DNA of 64,000 nucleotides. Origin: UBA695 sp042691655 (lineage in GTDB: Bacteria; Verrucomicrobiota; Verrucomicrobiia; Chthoniobacterales; Chthoniobacteraceae). This document shows, in pieces, positions 34,581 through 44,319 of this stretch (its first letter is position 1; the number at the start of each line of letters is the position of its first letter). Made by a program: the position numbers and the translations under genes. The notes under the pieces were generated by a model, which was not told the DNA's origin, searched no databases, and saw only the letters and a program-made list of their open reading frames with translations. The DNA is taken from contig CP170506.1 in assembly GCA_042691655.1 (NCBI GenBank), positions 3,286,001-3,350,000 of the forward strand, given 5' to 3'.

Positions 34581-34610
34581 AGATCCGTCAACGGCCCCCC
34601 CGAACGCCTT

Positions 34611-35621
34611 ATGTCCCGCCCCACCCTTCGAACCATTGCCTTAGCCGCGAAAGTTTCCCACTGCACGGTTTCCCGGGCTTTGAGGGGAGACCCCCGTGTC
34701 AGCGAGAAAACGCGCCAAATCGTCCAAAAACTCGCCGCGGAAATGGATTACGAACTCAATCCGTACGTGGCGTCGTGGATGGCACACGTCCGCTCCACCA
34801 AAAAGCAAATTCCCACCAAGGGCTGCCTGGCTTTGCTGGATTATCAAACCGACAAGTATTTTGAGGCGTCGCTCAAACAAATCCACGGGGCGACGGAGCG
34901 GGCGAAAGAACTCGGCTATAATGTTGAGCATATTTCTGTTTTCCGGGAGAGGTTCAAGCCGGAACGGGTAAAGCAGATTCTTCAGACCAGGGCGATTCAA
35001 GGCATTCTTCTTCCTCTTTCGGGCAGACTTTCCAACATCGACATGTCGTTTGATGCATTCGCCGTTGTCGCGATGGGTCACCGTATCGCCGCCCCCCCGT
35101 TGCATTGCACCTGCTTCGACCATCATACGGGGGTGTTTACCGCGTGCAATGAACTAAGCAAGCTGGGCTATGAAAGAATTGGTTTAGTGCTGTCTGAAGA
35201 TCATGTATCGCAGTTGGAGTGGCGGATAACTTCGGCCTATCTGGGGTGGCAAAACCAGGCGAAAAAAACGGCCCCGATTCCGCCGCTGGTACACCAGGCT
35301 GTTTTTCAGGAAAAAACCGTGATCGACTGGTGCAAGCGGCATCGGATTGACAGCCTCATTTGCATCAATCCGGAAACCTATCGGGATATCTTGCGCAAGC
35401 ATTTTAAGCTTCCCGGGGAGATTGCGTTGGCTTGCCTGGATTGGGACACTCAAAAGATAGGAATCGCCGGTATCGACCAGCAGCACGAGATGATAGGTTC
35501 CGCAGCCGTGGATATATTGGTTAACATGATTAACCATAATGTTTGCGGTATTTCTACAACCCAATACGTCACCATGGTTGAGGGTTTCTGGAGACCGGGA
35601 GCAAGTGCTCCGGGGCGATAA
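34611..35621 (+). CDS. LacI/GalR-family regulator, second copy
   Basis: The 336-residue protein has a LacI helix-turn-helix (TLRTIALAAKVSHCTVSRALRGDPRVSEKT) and an effector-binding domain (YERIGLVLSEDH, DSLICINPE, GEIALACLDWD). The hinge is NPYVASWMAHVRSTKKQ, without the usual Ala-Arg-x-Leu. The open frame reaches back to 34506, but the ATG at 34611 begins the family sequence and fits the upstream TATAAT. It is divergent from the mannosylglucose phosphorylase gene and probably controls it, perhaps together with the following surface protein and esterase genes. Confidence 0.9.
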   Translation: MSRPTLRTIALAAKVSHCTVSRALRGDPRVSEKTRQIVQKLAAEMDYELNPYVASWMAHVRSTKKQIPTKGCLALLDYQTDKYFEASLKQIHGATERAKELGYNVEHISVFRERFKPERVKQILQTRAIQGILLPLSGRLSNIDMSFDAFAVVAMGHRIAAPPLHCTCFDHHTGVFTACNELSKLGYERIGLVLSEDHVSQLEWRITSAYLGWQNQAKKTAPIPPLVHQAVFQEKTVIDWCKRHRIDSLICINPETYRDILRKHFKLPGEIALACLDWDTQKIGIAGIDQQHEMIGSAAVDILVNMINHNVCGISTTQYVTMVEGFWRPGASAPGR

Positions 35622-35889
35622 ACTCGCCGAAAATCAGGAAGCGCGGTCAGTATTAAAACGGGTCCCTCAATCGGGCGATTTCCCGGATGTAACGTGGTGC
35701 ATTTTATCCAAATTGATTTTTGGCAACCCGCAAACAACATTACGGCGAAAAATGTATCGGTCCAACCCACCCCCCGCCTTGGACAGCGGCGGTAACTGGG
35801 CTGCGATAAGGTACGGATTCATTGATATCAAAAAACGCAAGTCGTTGATACTCAGCTGGCAACTAACCCCACCACTAAAAGTGAGTAAT

Positions 35890-37704
35890 ATGAAAAAGAT
35901 CGACCCCAACAACACCCTCCAGACGGGACCGAAGCGTATATCGGTAGGCAAACTCATCAAATTTGCCGCAATAATATTCTTACTTATCCCCGGGCACCGC
36001 CTGCACGCGGCAACCTCTACCTATTACTGGGATACCAACGGCTCCACCACAGGATTGGGCGGAAGCGGAACCTGGGATGCCTCGACAACTTCGGATTGGA
36101 GCACGTCCGGCACCGGCAACGTTGCCACCACGACCTGGACCAATACGAGCGACCTGGCGATATTTAAAGGAACCGCCGGAACCGTAACGGTTTCAGGCAG
36201 TGTGAATGTGGGGCAAATCAGTTTCCAAAGCGCCGGCTATACGCTTACCGGCGGCACCATCACCTATGCGGGGTCGGATGCATTCATCGTCCTGGCGACT
36301 ACGAACAATTCCGGAACGGCCACCGTCATCAATAGCACCCTGAACCTGGGGTCTTCCTCAAACTACATTCGCATTGGCGTCAAGCAACAGGTGCCGGGCT
36401 CTACCGGAGCGAGCAACGCGGGGCAGTTGCTCACTATCGCGGGGAATATCGTTGGAGGCGGTGGAACCACGGGAACCTCGTCGCAGAACGTCAGCCTTGA
36501 AACCGGCAACAGCGGTGCGGTGACCAACGGAACGGCGTCAAACGTCATTACCGTCACCGGCACCATTCAAAACGGCTCTAAAAATACTGTTGGTGTGTCA
36601 ACCGGAGGCATTGGGACCGTGATTTTAACCGCATCCAATTCCTACACCGGGCTGACCACCATTAACAAAGGGACGACAATTGCCGCCAACAACAACGCTT
36701 TCGGCAACGCCACAACGGCCATTGTGATTGGGGATACCACGAAAACTTATACGGATGACAACATCGCCCTCCTGCTCAGTGGCAACGTCACCCTCAACCG
36801 CAGCATTTCAATCGTGGGGCGCAACACGATCAATACGTCTGGATCAACGGCGTCCGTAACGGGCTCAACGACGTTGGGCGGAGATAGCGCCACCGGCAAT
36901 GCCGTCTTTAGCGGCAGCGTCACCTGGGCGGCCGCCGTGGACGGCACGCTTTCGCTGACCGCCGCCGCGGGAAATTCCGTCACGTTCTCGGGAGCGATCA
37001 GCGAGAGTACCAACAAAGCTGCCATTCAAAAGGTGGGCGCCGGGGTTGTTTCCCTTTCCAGCAGCAACGGAAATACCTACCGCGGTGGCACGATCGTAAA
37101 GACCGGAACTCTCCTGGCCAACAACAAGACGGGTTCCGCGTTCGGCACCGGGGCATTGTCCGTAGCTAGCGGGGCGACCATCGGTGGCACGGGCCAAATC
37201 CAGCTGACCACAGGGGCATTCACCATCAACGGAAATGTCCTGGTTGGCAGCGGTACGGATACCACCAGCGGGCTTACCCTCAGCAGCACCGTGGCCTCCT
37301 CGTTCGACGGCGCATCGCTGGAGTTCAACCTGGATTCCACTGGAGGGAGCAACGTGCTCAATATCGGTAGCACGGCCGTTTCCTTTACCAATACCACGCT
37401 TGTGGTTACGCTGTTGGGAACGGATTCCATCGACTATGGAACCGAATACCTCCTTATCGACGGTACCACTGGCTCAAGTTACAGCAATTTAACAACGTTT
37501 ACCAACGCCCTCGGCCAACAGCAAATCAGCAGCGGGCTAAGCTTGGCGTTTACCGGCGCTACTGCGCAGAGCAAATATGCATCTTCCTATCTGTATATCA
37601 ACGGCGACGACATAGAGCTTCAGGTGGTTCCGGAGCCGAGCACGTGGGCATTGGTGGCACCAGGGGTTGGACTGCTCTGGCTGCTGCGGCGCAAACGGTT
37701 CTAG
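35890..37704 (+). CDS. PEP-CTERM protein with autotransporter-type beta-strand repeats (second locus)
   Basis: The 604-residue exported protein has a signal peptide (KFAAIIFLLIPGHRLHAA) and then TYYWDTNGSTTGLGGSGTWD, the typical passenger start. Repeats such as LTASNSYTGLTTINKGTTI and SNGNTYRGGTIVKTGTLLA follow. The end is VVPEPSTWALVAPGVGLLWLLRRKRF, a PEP-CTERM sorting signal. The frame is open from 35539; the ATG at 35890 gives the signal peptide. The 268 bp before it show no gene. It follows the second LacI-type gene and precedes an acetylesterase by 49 bp. Confidence 0.88.
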   Translation: MKKIDPNNTLQTGPKRISVGKLIKFAAIIFLLIPGHRLHAATSTYYWDTNGSTTGLGGSGTWDASTTSDWSTSGTGNVATTTWTNTSDLAIFKGTAGTVTVSGSVNVGQISFQSAGYTLTGGTITYAGSDAFIVLATTNNSGTATVINSTLNLGSSSNYIRIGVKQQVPGSTGASNAGQLLTIAGNIVGGGGTTGTSSQNVSLETGNSGAVTNGTASNVITVTGTIQNGSKNTVGVSTGGIGTVILTASNSYTGLTTINKGTTIAANNNAFGNATTAIVIGDTTKTYTDDNIALLLSGNVTLNRSISIVGRNTINTSGSTASVTGSTTLGGDSATGNAVFSGSVTWAAAVDGTLSLTAAAGNSVTFSGAISESTNKAAIQKVGAGVVSLSSSNGNTYRGGTIVKTGTLLANNKTGSAFGTGALSVASGATIGGTGQIQLTTGAFTINGNVLVGSGTDTTSGLTLSSTVASSFDGASLEFNLDSTGGSNVLNIGSTAVSFTNTTLVVTLLGTDSIDYGTEYLLIDGTTGSSYSNLTTFTNALGQQQISSGLSLAFTGATAQSKYASSYLYINGDDIELQVVPEPSTWALVAPGVGLLWLLRRKRF

Positions 37705-37753
37705 AACCGTCTTCCCAAAGATACCCGCGAGAGCAACCGCGTTTCCCCCCGTC

Positions 37754-39778
37754 ATGAAACACCCATTTCTCATATCGTTTATCATCGCCGCAAATGGCTG
37801 TGGATGGAACATGCCGGCATGGGCTGACGTCTCCCTGCCTTCCATCATTTCCACTCACGCCGTCTTGCAAAAATCCGACCGCACGCAGATTTACGGAAAA
37901 GCTGCGCCCGGGGAAGTCGTCAAGGTCTCGCTGGGGGGAATTGGAGCGCAGACCGTGGCGGATGCTGATGGAAAATGGAAGATCATCCTGGATGTGACGT
38001 CCATCGGGGAAGGGCCGTTCGACTTGGTGGTGGAAGGGAACAATCGCACGGTCATCTCCGATGTCATCCTCGGCGAGGTCTGGGTTTGCTCGGGACAATC
38101 CAACATGGCCTTCCGGCTGGCGCGCGATGCGCAAGCCGCCCAGGCCGGGCCCCAGGAGGTCAACCCGCGGCTGCGTGAGTTCTGCGTTGAAGAAGCCACT
38201 TCCGAAACCCCGCAGGACGACTGCAAGGGGAGCTGGGTCATCGCATCCCCGCAGACCGCCGGGAGATTCTCGGCAGTGGGCTATTACTTCGGTAAAAATC
38301 TGCAACAAGCCCTCAACCGGCCCGTCGGCCTCCTCTTTGCGGCATGGCCGGGCACGTCCGTGAGCGCATGGCTTCCGCAAAGCGCCATCGACGAATCGCC
38401 CGAATGGAAGGAGAAGCAGGCCCGCCTTCAAAAACTCGCGGACGAATCCCCCGCGTTGAAGAACCAGTTCCTCTCTGCCTACCGCCAGTGGGAAAGCCAG
38501 TTTGAGCGCACCGACCGCCCCACCGATCCCGGCCTCTATGCGTTGGCGGAAATCGCTACCAGCGATTGGAAGCCGGTAAAGCTCGCCTCCTCCCTGCAAG
38601 CCGCAGGCATTTGCGGTTCCGGCGCGGTCTGGTTGCGGCGGCAGGTGTCGATCCCTCCTTCGGCGGCTCTCAAGACGGCGATGATTTCGCTCGGTTCCCT
38701 CCGCGATTTCAACGCTCTCTACATCAACGGAAAGAAAATCGGCGAAACCACAGTGGAGAGCCTGAAAAACGGGAGGGAAATCCGCTACATAATTCCCAAC
38801 GGGACCCTGAACGAAGGTGAAAACACGCTGGCTGTCCGGCTCTTCACCCCCAGTGAAAACGCGGCATTCCCATCGTCCATGTTTCTGGAACTCGAGGGAG
38901 TGCGCCGCCTTCTCAACGACGACTGGAAGGCCAAAGTGGAGTTTGAGTTGCCTGGTTTGAGCGACGAAGCCCGCAAGGCCCGGCCCACGCTTGCGACGAT
39001 CCCCGAGCCGCAGCAGATCCCCGGCGGCATTTTCAACGGAATGGTTCATCCGTTGATGGCGGCGACGGTACAGGGTATGATTTGGTACCAGGGCGAACAG
39101 GATGCGGGACGGCCGGGCGGGTATTGGCCGCAGTTCGAGTCGCTGATCCGCAACTGGCGTGCGGGCTGGAGTAATGAGCTCCCCTTCTACTTTTGCCAGC
39201 TGCCCAATTATGGCGCCAAGGAGGAGGCCCCCGGCAACAGCCTCTGGGCTCAACTGCGCGAAGCCCAGGCCAGGGCGCTGGAGCTGGCCCATACCGGGCA
39301 AGCCGTGCTCATCGACCTTGGCGAGCAGGATATCCACCCCATATACAAACAAAAGGTTGGCGAACGGCTGGCGCGGATCGCACTGGCCCAAACCTATAAA
39401 CAAAATCTCGCCGACTCCGGGCCCGTTTTTAAAGGCATGAAAATTGAGGGAGACAAACTGCGGCTCTCGTTTCTGCCCGGCGAAGGACGTCTCGTAGCCA
39501 AGCCTCTTCCCGCCCAATATCAGCCGACCAGCATGTCGCCCGCGCTCAAGCCGCTCGTGCGGCACAGCCCCGAGGGCGAACTCGAAGGTTTTGCCATCTG
39601 CGGCGAAAACAAGAAGTGGGCGTGGGCCACTGCGAAAATCGACGGAGATACCGTGGTCGTTTGGTCGCGGGATGTGCCGACCCCAGTGGCGGTTCGCTAC
39701 GCGTGGGCGGACAACCCGACCTGTAATCTTTATAACAAAGCCGATCTGCCCGCGTCCCCATTCCAGGCAGGGAACTAA
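37754..39778 (+). CDS. Sialate O-acetylesterase-type carbohydrate esterase, exported (copy 2)
   Basis: The 674-residue paralogue of the esterase at 26946 has the same order of parts. The export signal ends at about PAWADVSLP. The nucleophile Ser is in WVCSGQSNMAFRL, the MIWYQGEQDAGRPGG loop is present, and the catalytic Asp/His is EQDIHPIYK. The shared C-terminus is VAVRYAWADNPTCNLYNKADLPASPF. The start at 37754 is chosen because it gives the signal; the frame is open from 37667. It lies with the GH130, beta-helix and oxidoreductase genes, so it probably deacetylates the glycan of the second locus. Confidence 0.9.
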   Translation: MKHPFLISFIIAANGCGWNMPAWADVSLPSIISTHAVLQKSDRTQIYGKAAPGEVVKVSLGGIGAQTVADADGKWKIILDVTSIGEGPFDLVVEGNNRTVISDVILGEVWVCSGQSNMAFRLARDAQAAQAGPQEVNPRLREFCVEEATSETPQDDCKGSWVIASPQTAGRFSAVGYYFGKNLQQALNRPVGLLFAAWPGTSVSAWLPQSAIDESPEWKEKQARLQKLADESPALKNQFLSAYRQWESQFERTDRPTDPGLYALAEIATSDWKPVKLASSLQAAGICGSGAVWLRRQVSIPPSAALKTAMISLGSLRDFNALYINGKKIGETTVESLKNGREIRYIIPNGTLNEGENTLAVRLFTPSENAAFPSSMFLELEGVRRLLNDDWKAKVEFELPGLSDEARKARPTLATIPEPQQIPGGIFNGMVHPLMAATVQGMIWYQGEQDAGRPGGYWPQFESLIRNWRAGWSNELPFYFCQLPNYGAKEEAPGNSLWAQLREAQARALELAHTGQAVLIDLGEQDIHPIYKQKVGERLARIALAQTYKQNLADSGPVFKGMKIEGDKLRLSFLPGEGRLVAKPLPAQYQPTSMSPALKPLVRHSPEGELEGFAICGENKKWAWATAKIDGDTVVVWSRDVPTPVAVRYAWADNPTCNLYNKADLPASPFQAGN

Positions 39779-39838
39779 CCGCCCGGCCAGCCCGCAAAAA
39801 GCGCATATTCACTTATCAAGCTCCTCAACAATCCCATT

Positions 39839-41749
39839 ATGGTCGTCCCTTGCATCCCAATATTGTTTCGCGGTTTTAAAAAAGTCCTGGCCGGAGGTGC
39901 CCTGGCAATTCTGGCTGGCCTGCAGGTCAACGCCGCGACACTTTACGTTAACGGGAAGACCGGCAACGACGCCGCCGATGGCAAATCTTCCGCCACCGCG
40001 CTGCGCACCGTTCAGAAAGCTTGCGACCTCGTGGCCCCCGGAGACACCGTCATCATCGCCCCGGGCGTATACCTTGAACGAGTGCAGTTGAAAACAGCGG
40101 GCACCAAACAGCAGCCCATCACATTCAAGGCCGACCGCGTCGAGAAAAACCGCGTTATTCTGAGCGGCGCGGTTGCGCAGATCCGCAACCGGGAAGCCAA
40201 ATGGCAGCTTGAGGACGAGGCGCTGCATCTCTATTCCGTGCCGCTCCCGTTCCGCCCGGCCCGCGTACTTTACGACCAAGTGGACCTGCTGCCGTATCCC
40301 TCCCTTGAGTGCCTCAAAAACTTCCGTTTTGCCGATGGCTACCCCGGCAATCCCGCAGGCTTCGCCCAGGAAAACGGGCGGCTTTATGTAAGGCTTCGGG
40401 CCGACTGCCGCTATGGCTCTTACGATCCGAACGAGCACACCATGGCCGTTTCCACCCCCATCGGAGGCCGACATGCGGGCCTCGTCGTTACCAAGCTCGA
40501 TGATTATATCTTCGGCGTACTGACCCAGAAACCGGCTTACCTCGTCCTGGACGGCTTCACCTTCGAGACCCCGGGCACCGCCGGCGTCTACGTGGAAGGC
40601 AGCTACGTTACCGTCCGCAATAGCTGGTTTGTCGGCTGCCGTTCCGGCGTGTCCGGGCGCTGGTCGGGCCAGCCGCACACCTGCGACCCCGCCACCACGA
40701 CCAACAACGTCACCATCGAATATTGCGATATCCACGCGTTCCCTGCTTTCGATGACATGAAGGAAATCATTGAAAACTACGGGAACGATCCCTACCGGGG
40801 CGACAGGAAAAATTTCCACCAACGCCTCTACTGGTGGCAGCGCAAAGACGTCCTGGGCTATGCCTATACCTACGAGACCGGCATCGGCACGTTTATAGGC
40901 AACGACTGGGTGATTCGCCACAACTACATGCACGACAGTGTCGAATACCTCTCCACTTGGGCGACAGCGCAGAGCCGTAATTTGAAAGTCTGCCAAAATC
41001 GGTTCGAGCGGCTTGTGGACAACGCGCTTGAGGCCGAGGACCATGCGTACAACGAGCAGTTTTTCGAGAACGAGATTGTCGACGTATTTGAGCCGTTTTC
41101 CTGGCAGCCTCTGGATGGAACGCCATGGCCCGGCCCGATCTACATTTACCGCAATCTTGTTTGGATGAGTAAAGCGAACGTCGGCATCTGGAACAAGGGC
41201 GGGTGGGATGGCGGGATCTGGAAACTCGGCGCGCAGGAGAAGGAAAACTACCTGGGCGACCATCCCAAGGTGCCCATGGACGAGCCGGTGCGGGCGGCGG
41301 GCGAAGGCTTCCTTGCCTTCAACAACACCGTCTATTGCCCCGACCATGAGGTGTTGACCCGCGTGCAGAGTGAGGCCCGCGGGTTCGAGAACTTCCATAT
41401 CTTCAACAACCTGGTCGTCGTGAAAAAGTTCCTCCACAAACCGGACGACATCGCCCAGGGGATTGATTTTTACGCCAACGTGACCGCTTTCACCGAATCC
41501 AACAGCCCGAAAGCCGCCGAAAATTTTGTCCAAAACGGCGGCGCGTCGCTCAAGAGCGCGGCGGACCTTGATTTTGCCGATCCGGCGAACGGCGGGCTGG
41601 AACTTGGGTCTAGCCGCCCTGTTCCCAAGGCGGTATGCGGTGCTTTTTCCAATGAAACTTCGTCGACCGCCGGAGCCATTCCCTTCGGCAAGAAATGGAA
41701 ACGCCTCGTGGTCGGACCGCGAACGACCGCTCCCAATCCAAAGGACTGA
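39839..41749 (+). CDS. Exported right-handed parallel beta-helix protein
   Basis: The 636-residue protein has a signal peptide (VLAGGALAILAGLQVNAA) and then TLYVNGKTGNDAADGKSSATALRTVQKACDLVAPGDTVIIAPGVY, the standard entry of DUF1565/pectate-lyase-like beta-helices. Further coils carry LDGFTFETPGTAGVYVEGS, YVTVRNSWFVGCRSG and NDWVIRHNYMHDSVEYL. A polysaccharide-binding or -cleaving role is likely, but I cannot identify catalytic residues. It follows the esterase by 60 bp on the same strand. Confidence 0.82.
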   Translation: MVVPCIPILFRGFKKVLAGGALAILAGLQVNAATLYVNGKTGNDAADGKSSATALRTVQKACDLVAPGDTVIIAPGVYLERVQLKTAGTKQQPITFKADRVEKNRVILSGAVAQIRNREAKWQLEDEALHLYSVPLPFRPARVLYDQVDLLPYPSLECLKNFRFADGYPGNPAGFAQENGRLYVRLRADCRYGSYDPNEHTMAVSTPIGGRHAGLVVTKLDDYIFGVLTQKPAYLVLDGFTFETPGTAGVYVEGSYVTVRNSWFVGCRSGVSGRWSGQPHTCDPATTTNNVTIEYCDIHAFPAFDDMKEIIENYGNDPYRGDRKNFHQRLYWWQRKDVLGYAYTYETGIGTFIGNDWVIRHNYMHDSVEYLSTWATAQSRNLKVCQNRFERLVDNALEAEDHAYNEQFFENEIVDVFEPFSWQPLDGTPWPGPIYIYRNLVWMSKANVGIWNKGGWDGGIWKLGAQEKENYLGDHPKVPMDEPVRAAGEGFLAFNNTVYCPDHEVLTRVQSEARGFENFHIFNNLVVVKKFLHKPDDIAQGIDFYANVTAFTESNSPKAAENFVQNGGASLKSAADLDFADPANGGLELGSSRPVPKAVCGAFSNETSSTAGAIPFGKKWKRLVVGPRTTAPNPKD

Positions 41750-41844
41750 CCCTCATGAAACGACAGGCTCTATTTTCCCCAAAAACTTCCTCACTTCTTG
41801 ACCCATGGCAGGGCAGGGCCGCCGCCACGCCACTCAACTAGCCC

Positions 41845-43137
41845 ATGTCATCCCCACTAAATACCTGCCTGATTGGTGTCGACGGTTGGGCGGACGTTCA
41901 CTATTCCGATCTGCTCCGCCAGCAGGCCAAAGGCGCGGTGCGCATCCTCGGGGCCACCATCATCAATGCGCCCGATGTCCCGGAGAAATGCGCCCGGCTG
42001 CGGGCTGTCGGCTGCGAATTGTTTAACGATTACAAAGTGATGATCGATTGCCTGGGCGCAAAAACGGATCTCTGTTTTATCCCCACGGGCATTCATTTCC
42101 ACGCCCCGATGACCATCGCCGCCCTGCGCAGCGGAGCCAACGTATACGTGGAGAAACCGGCCGCCGCGACCATCCAGGATGTGCGCGCCATGCAGCAGTG
42201 TGAAGAGGAAACCGGCCGCTTTGTCGCCGTCGGCTACCAGACGATGTATGCGCGCGAAGCGCTTTGGATGAAGCAGGCGATTCTGGATGGGAAAATCGGC
42301 GCGATCCAGTCCATCAAATCCCGTGGGCTCTGGCCTCGCTTTGACACTTACTATCACCGCAACAACTGGGCGGGACGCCTGCGCAACGGGGACGCCTGGA
42401 TTCTGGATTCCCCGTTCAACAACGCCATTGCCCATCAGCTCAACATGATCTGCTTTCTAGCGGGTTTGGAACTTGAGCGAACCGCCGAACTTGAGAGCAT
42501 TCAGGCGGAACTCTACCGCGCCCGCAACATCGAAAGCCCGGACACCGCCTGTATGCGAATCCTGACCCGCGCGAAGGTGCCGCTCTATTTTTTCGTAACG
42601 CACAGCTCCCAGGGAAAGATCGATCCGGAAATTACGGTGCAAGGCGAACGCGGATCAATTCGGTGGACTTTCTCAACGGCCCAACTCACCGTCGGCAGCC
42701 ACACCGAGACCATCCCTTGCGAAACGCATCAAGAGCTTCGCGACAGTGTGATGGCAAGGTTGTTTCGACGCGTGAAGGATCCCTCAACCTTCGTCTGCAA
42801 TCTCGACATCGCGGCGGCGCAAACCCTCTGCACCAACGGGGCGCACGACTCTTCGCCGGTTCATCTCATCGGTCCGGAATTTGTTCTCAGGGAGCCCGCG
42901 AGCCATGCGAGCAAGACCATTGTCGCCGGGCTCGATGACGTCATTGAGTGCGCCTTTGCCACCGGGAAGCTCTTTAGCGAGCTTGGCGTTCCCTGGGCCC
43001 GGCCGGGGCGCGTTGTTTCGCTGGTCGACTACACCTGGTTCCCCGGCAACTCCGCGAACGTCTCTTCGATACCGGAAGGCGCCCGGAAAATGAGCCTGCC
43101 ATTAAGCGGCAATCCCAAGACGCACGTGACGGGATAA
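41845..43137 (+). CDS. Gfo/Idh/MocA-family oxidoreductase
   Basis: The 430-residue NAD(P)-dependent enzyme has the nucleotide-binding strand CLIGVDGWADVHY, the family EKP motif in ANVYVEKPAAA near 103, and GRFVAVGYQTMYAREA. A substrate domain contains the HxxxN-like segment NNAIAHQLNMICFLAG. These enzymes oxidise or epimerise sugars and inositols. No signal peptide is visible, so it acts in the cytoplasm, probably on a sugar released by the locus. Cassette 2 begins 23 bp downstream and may be co-transcribed. Confidence 0.88.
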   Translation: MSSPLNTCLIGVDGWADVHYSDLLRQQAKGAVRILGATIINAPDVPEKCARLRAVGCELFNDYKVMIDCLGAKTDLCFIPTGIHFHAPMTIAALRSGANVYVEKPAAATIQDVRAMQQCEEETGRFVAVGYQTMYAREALWMKQAILDGKIGAIQSIKSRGLWPRFDTYYHRNNWAGRLRNGDAWILDSPFNNAIAHQLNMICFLAGLELERTAELESIQAELYRARNIESPDTACMRILTRAKVPLYFFVTHSSQGKIDPEITVQGERGSIRWTFSTAQLTVGSHTETIPCETHQELRDSVMARLFRRVKDPSTFVCNLDIAAAQTLCTNGAHDSSPVHLIGPEFVLREPASHASKTIVAGLDDVIECAFATGKLFSELGVPWARPGRVVSLVDYTWFPGNSANVSSIPEGARKMSLPLSGNPKTHVTG

Positions 43138-43160
43138 GGCCTCGAAAACTTCATACCCAA

Positions 43161-43826
43161 ATGCTAGGATCAAGGCACCATCCCATGTATAGGAAGATTG
43201 GCGCGTTATCGGCCTTCAGCTTGATGGAATTGTTGATCGTGATCGGCATCATCGGGCTGCTCGCGGCCATGGCGATGCCCTCCTCCCAATCCCTCCTGCG
43301 TGGCTGGAGACTCACCATGGGAACCCGGGCCGTGGTGGACAAACTCAACCTCGCCCGCCAGACAGCGCTGACAAAAAACCACACGGTGGAAGTTCGCTTT
43401 TATCAATACGGCGACGCAGCCCAGGGCGAAGAACCGTCTCTGCCCCAAGGGGGCAAATATCGGGCGGTTGGGCTATTCGAGATCAACCCCAAAACCGGCG
43501 CTTACACCTCTGTCGGCAAACTTGAACATCTGCCCCTTTCGGTAATAATGGATCGCAACCCCCAGCTCTCATCCCTCTTTAATTTTAGTTCCCCAAAAGC
43601 GGGAAGTTCCGCCTGGGGGGCTATCCCAAGAGTCGGCACCGCATACAACTTCATTGCCTTCCAGTTCTTCCCGGACGGTTCCACCAACCTCTATCCCAGT
43701 AATTCCCTTTGGTTCCTTTGCTTTCACGGTTCCAGCTATGGCGACTTCCTCGCATCCTTGCCGCCCAATTATTACACCGTTCAAATTGATCCCTATAACG
43801 GCCATGTTAAAACGTATCGCCCGTAA
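43161..43826 (+). CDS. Verru_Chthon cassette protein D, copy 2 (pseudopilin-like)
   Basis: The 221-residue protein has the prepilin signal SA/FSLMELLIVIGIIGLLAAMA, a GspH-like helix (LTMGTRAVVDKLNLARQTALTKN), and the end YYTVQIDPYNGHVKTYRP shared with copies 1 and 3. The ATG at 43161 gives a leader of 18 residues like that of copy 1; 43185 is an alternative. The B gene starts inside its last 23 bases. It is first in the order D-B-C-A. Confidence 0.86.
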   Translation: MLGSRHHPMYRKIGALSAFSLMELLIVIGIIGLLAAMAMPSSQSLLRGWRLTMGTRAVVDKLNLARQTALTKNHTVEVRFYQYGDAAQGEEPSLPQGGKYRAVGLFEINPKTGAYTSVGKLEHLPLSVIMDRNPQLSSLFNFSSPKAGSSAWGAIPRVGTAYNFIAFQFFPDGSTNLYPSNSLWFLCFHGSSYGDFLASLPPNYYTVQIDPYNGHVKTYRP

Positions 43827-44319
43827 CCATAAGCGGAGCAAAGCCGCATTCAGCCTAGTTGAAGTCACCCTTTCAATCGGCGTGATCGGGTTTGCCTTCA
43901 TTCCCATGTTTGGGCTCGTTCCGGCGGGTTTGAACACCTTTCACCGGACGATGCAGACCGCCGTTTGCACGCAAATCGCCCAGCGGATTATCAGCGAGGC
44001 GCAGCAGACGGATTTTGCCACATTGAGCCAGTTGGCCACGGCAGGGGCGTCCCTCCGGTGTTTTGACAACGAAGGCACTGAAATCCTCACCGCCAGCCCA
44101 TTGAGCGACCACCGAACGGTGTACGCCGTCAATACCTTGATCCGGACGCCCCAGGGCGGAATTGCCGGGCTGAAATGCACCGATATGCTCAATGTGGTCG
44201 TCCAGGTGGCCAACGACCCGGCGAGGAAGGCTTTGACCACGGGGACGGACGGCATGGTGATTCCCGCCGAGGGGATTTCGATTCAGAATTTCTCATGCAT
44301 TGTCGCGGCCAATAAATGA
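43804..44319 (+). CDS. Verru_Chthon cassette protein B, copy 2 (pseudopilin-like)
   Basis: The 171-residue protein has the prepilin signal KAA/FSLVEVTLSIGVIGFAFIP, then MFGLVPAGLNTFHRTMQTA and the CFDNEGTEI segment found in all three B proteins. The frame is open from 43654, but the ATG at 43804 immediately precedes the basic leader (LKRIARNHKRSK). It overlaps D by 23 bp and C by 4 bp, so the cassette is translationally coupled. Confidence 0.86.
   Translation: MLKRIARNHKRSKAAFSLVEVTLSIGVIGFAFIPMFGLVPAGLNTFHRTMQTAVCTQIAQRIISEAQQTDFATLSQLATAGASLRCFDNEGTEILTASPLSDHRTVYAVNTLIRTPQGGIAGLKCTDMLNVVVQVANDPARKALTTGTDGMVIPAEGISIQNFSCIVAANK

Noticed and set aside
35878..35892. GTGAGTAATATG before the PEP-CTERM gene at 35890 as a fifth copy of the regulator box
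   Set aside because: It shares only GAGTAA, lacks the AACT half, and sits at the start codon with no -35 13 nt downstream.
37598..39565. 655-residue minus-strand open frame
   Set aside because: Shadow of acetylesterase copy 2.
39809..41533. 574-residue minus-strand open frame
   Set aside because: Shadow of the beta-helix protein gene.
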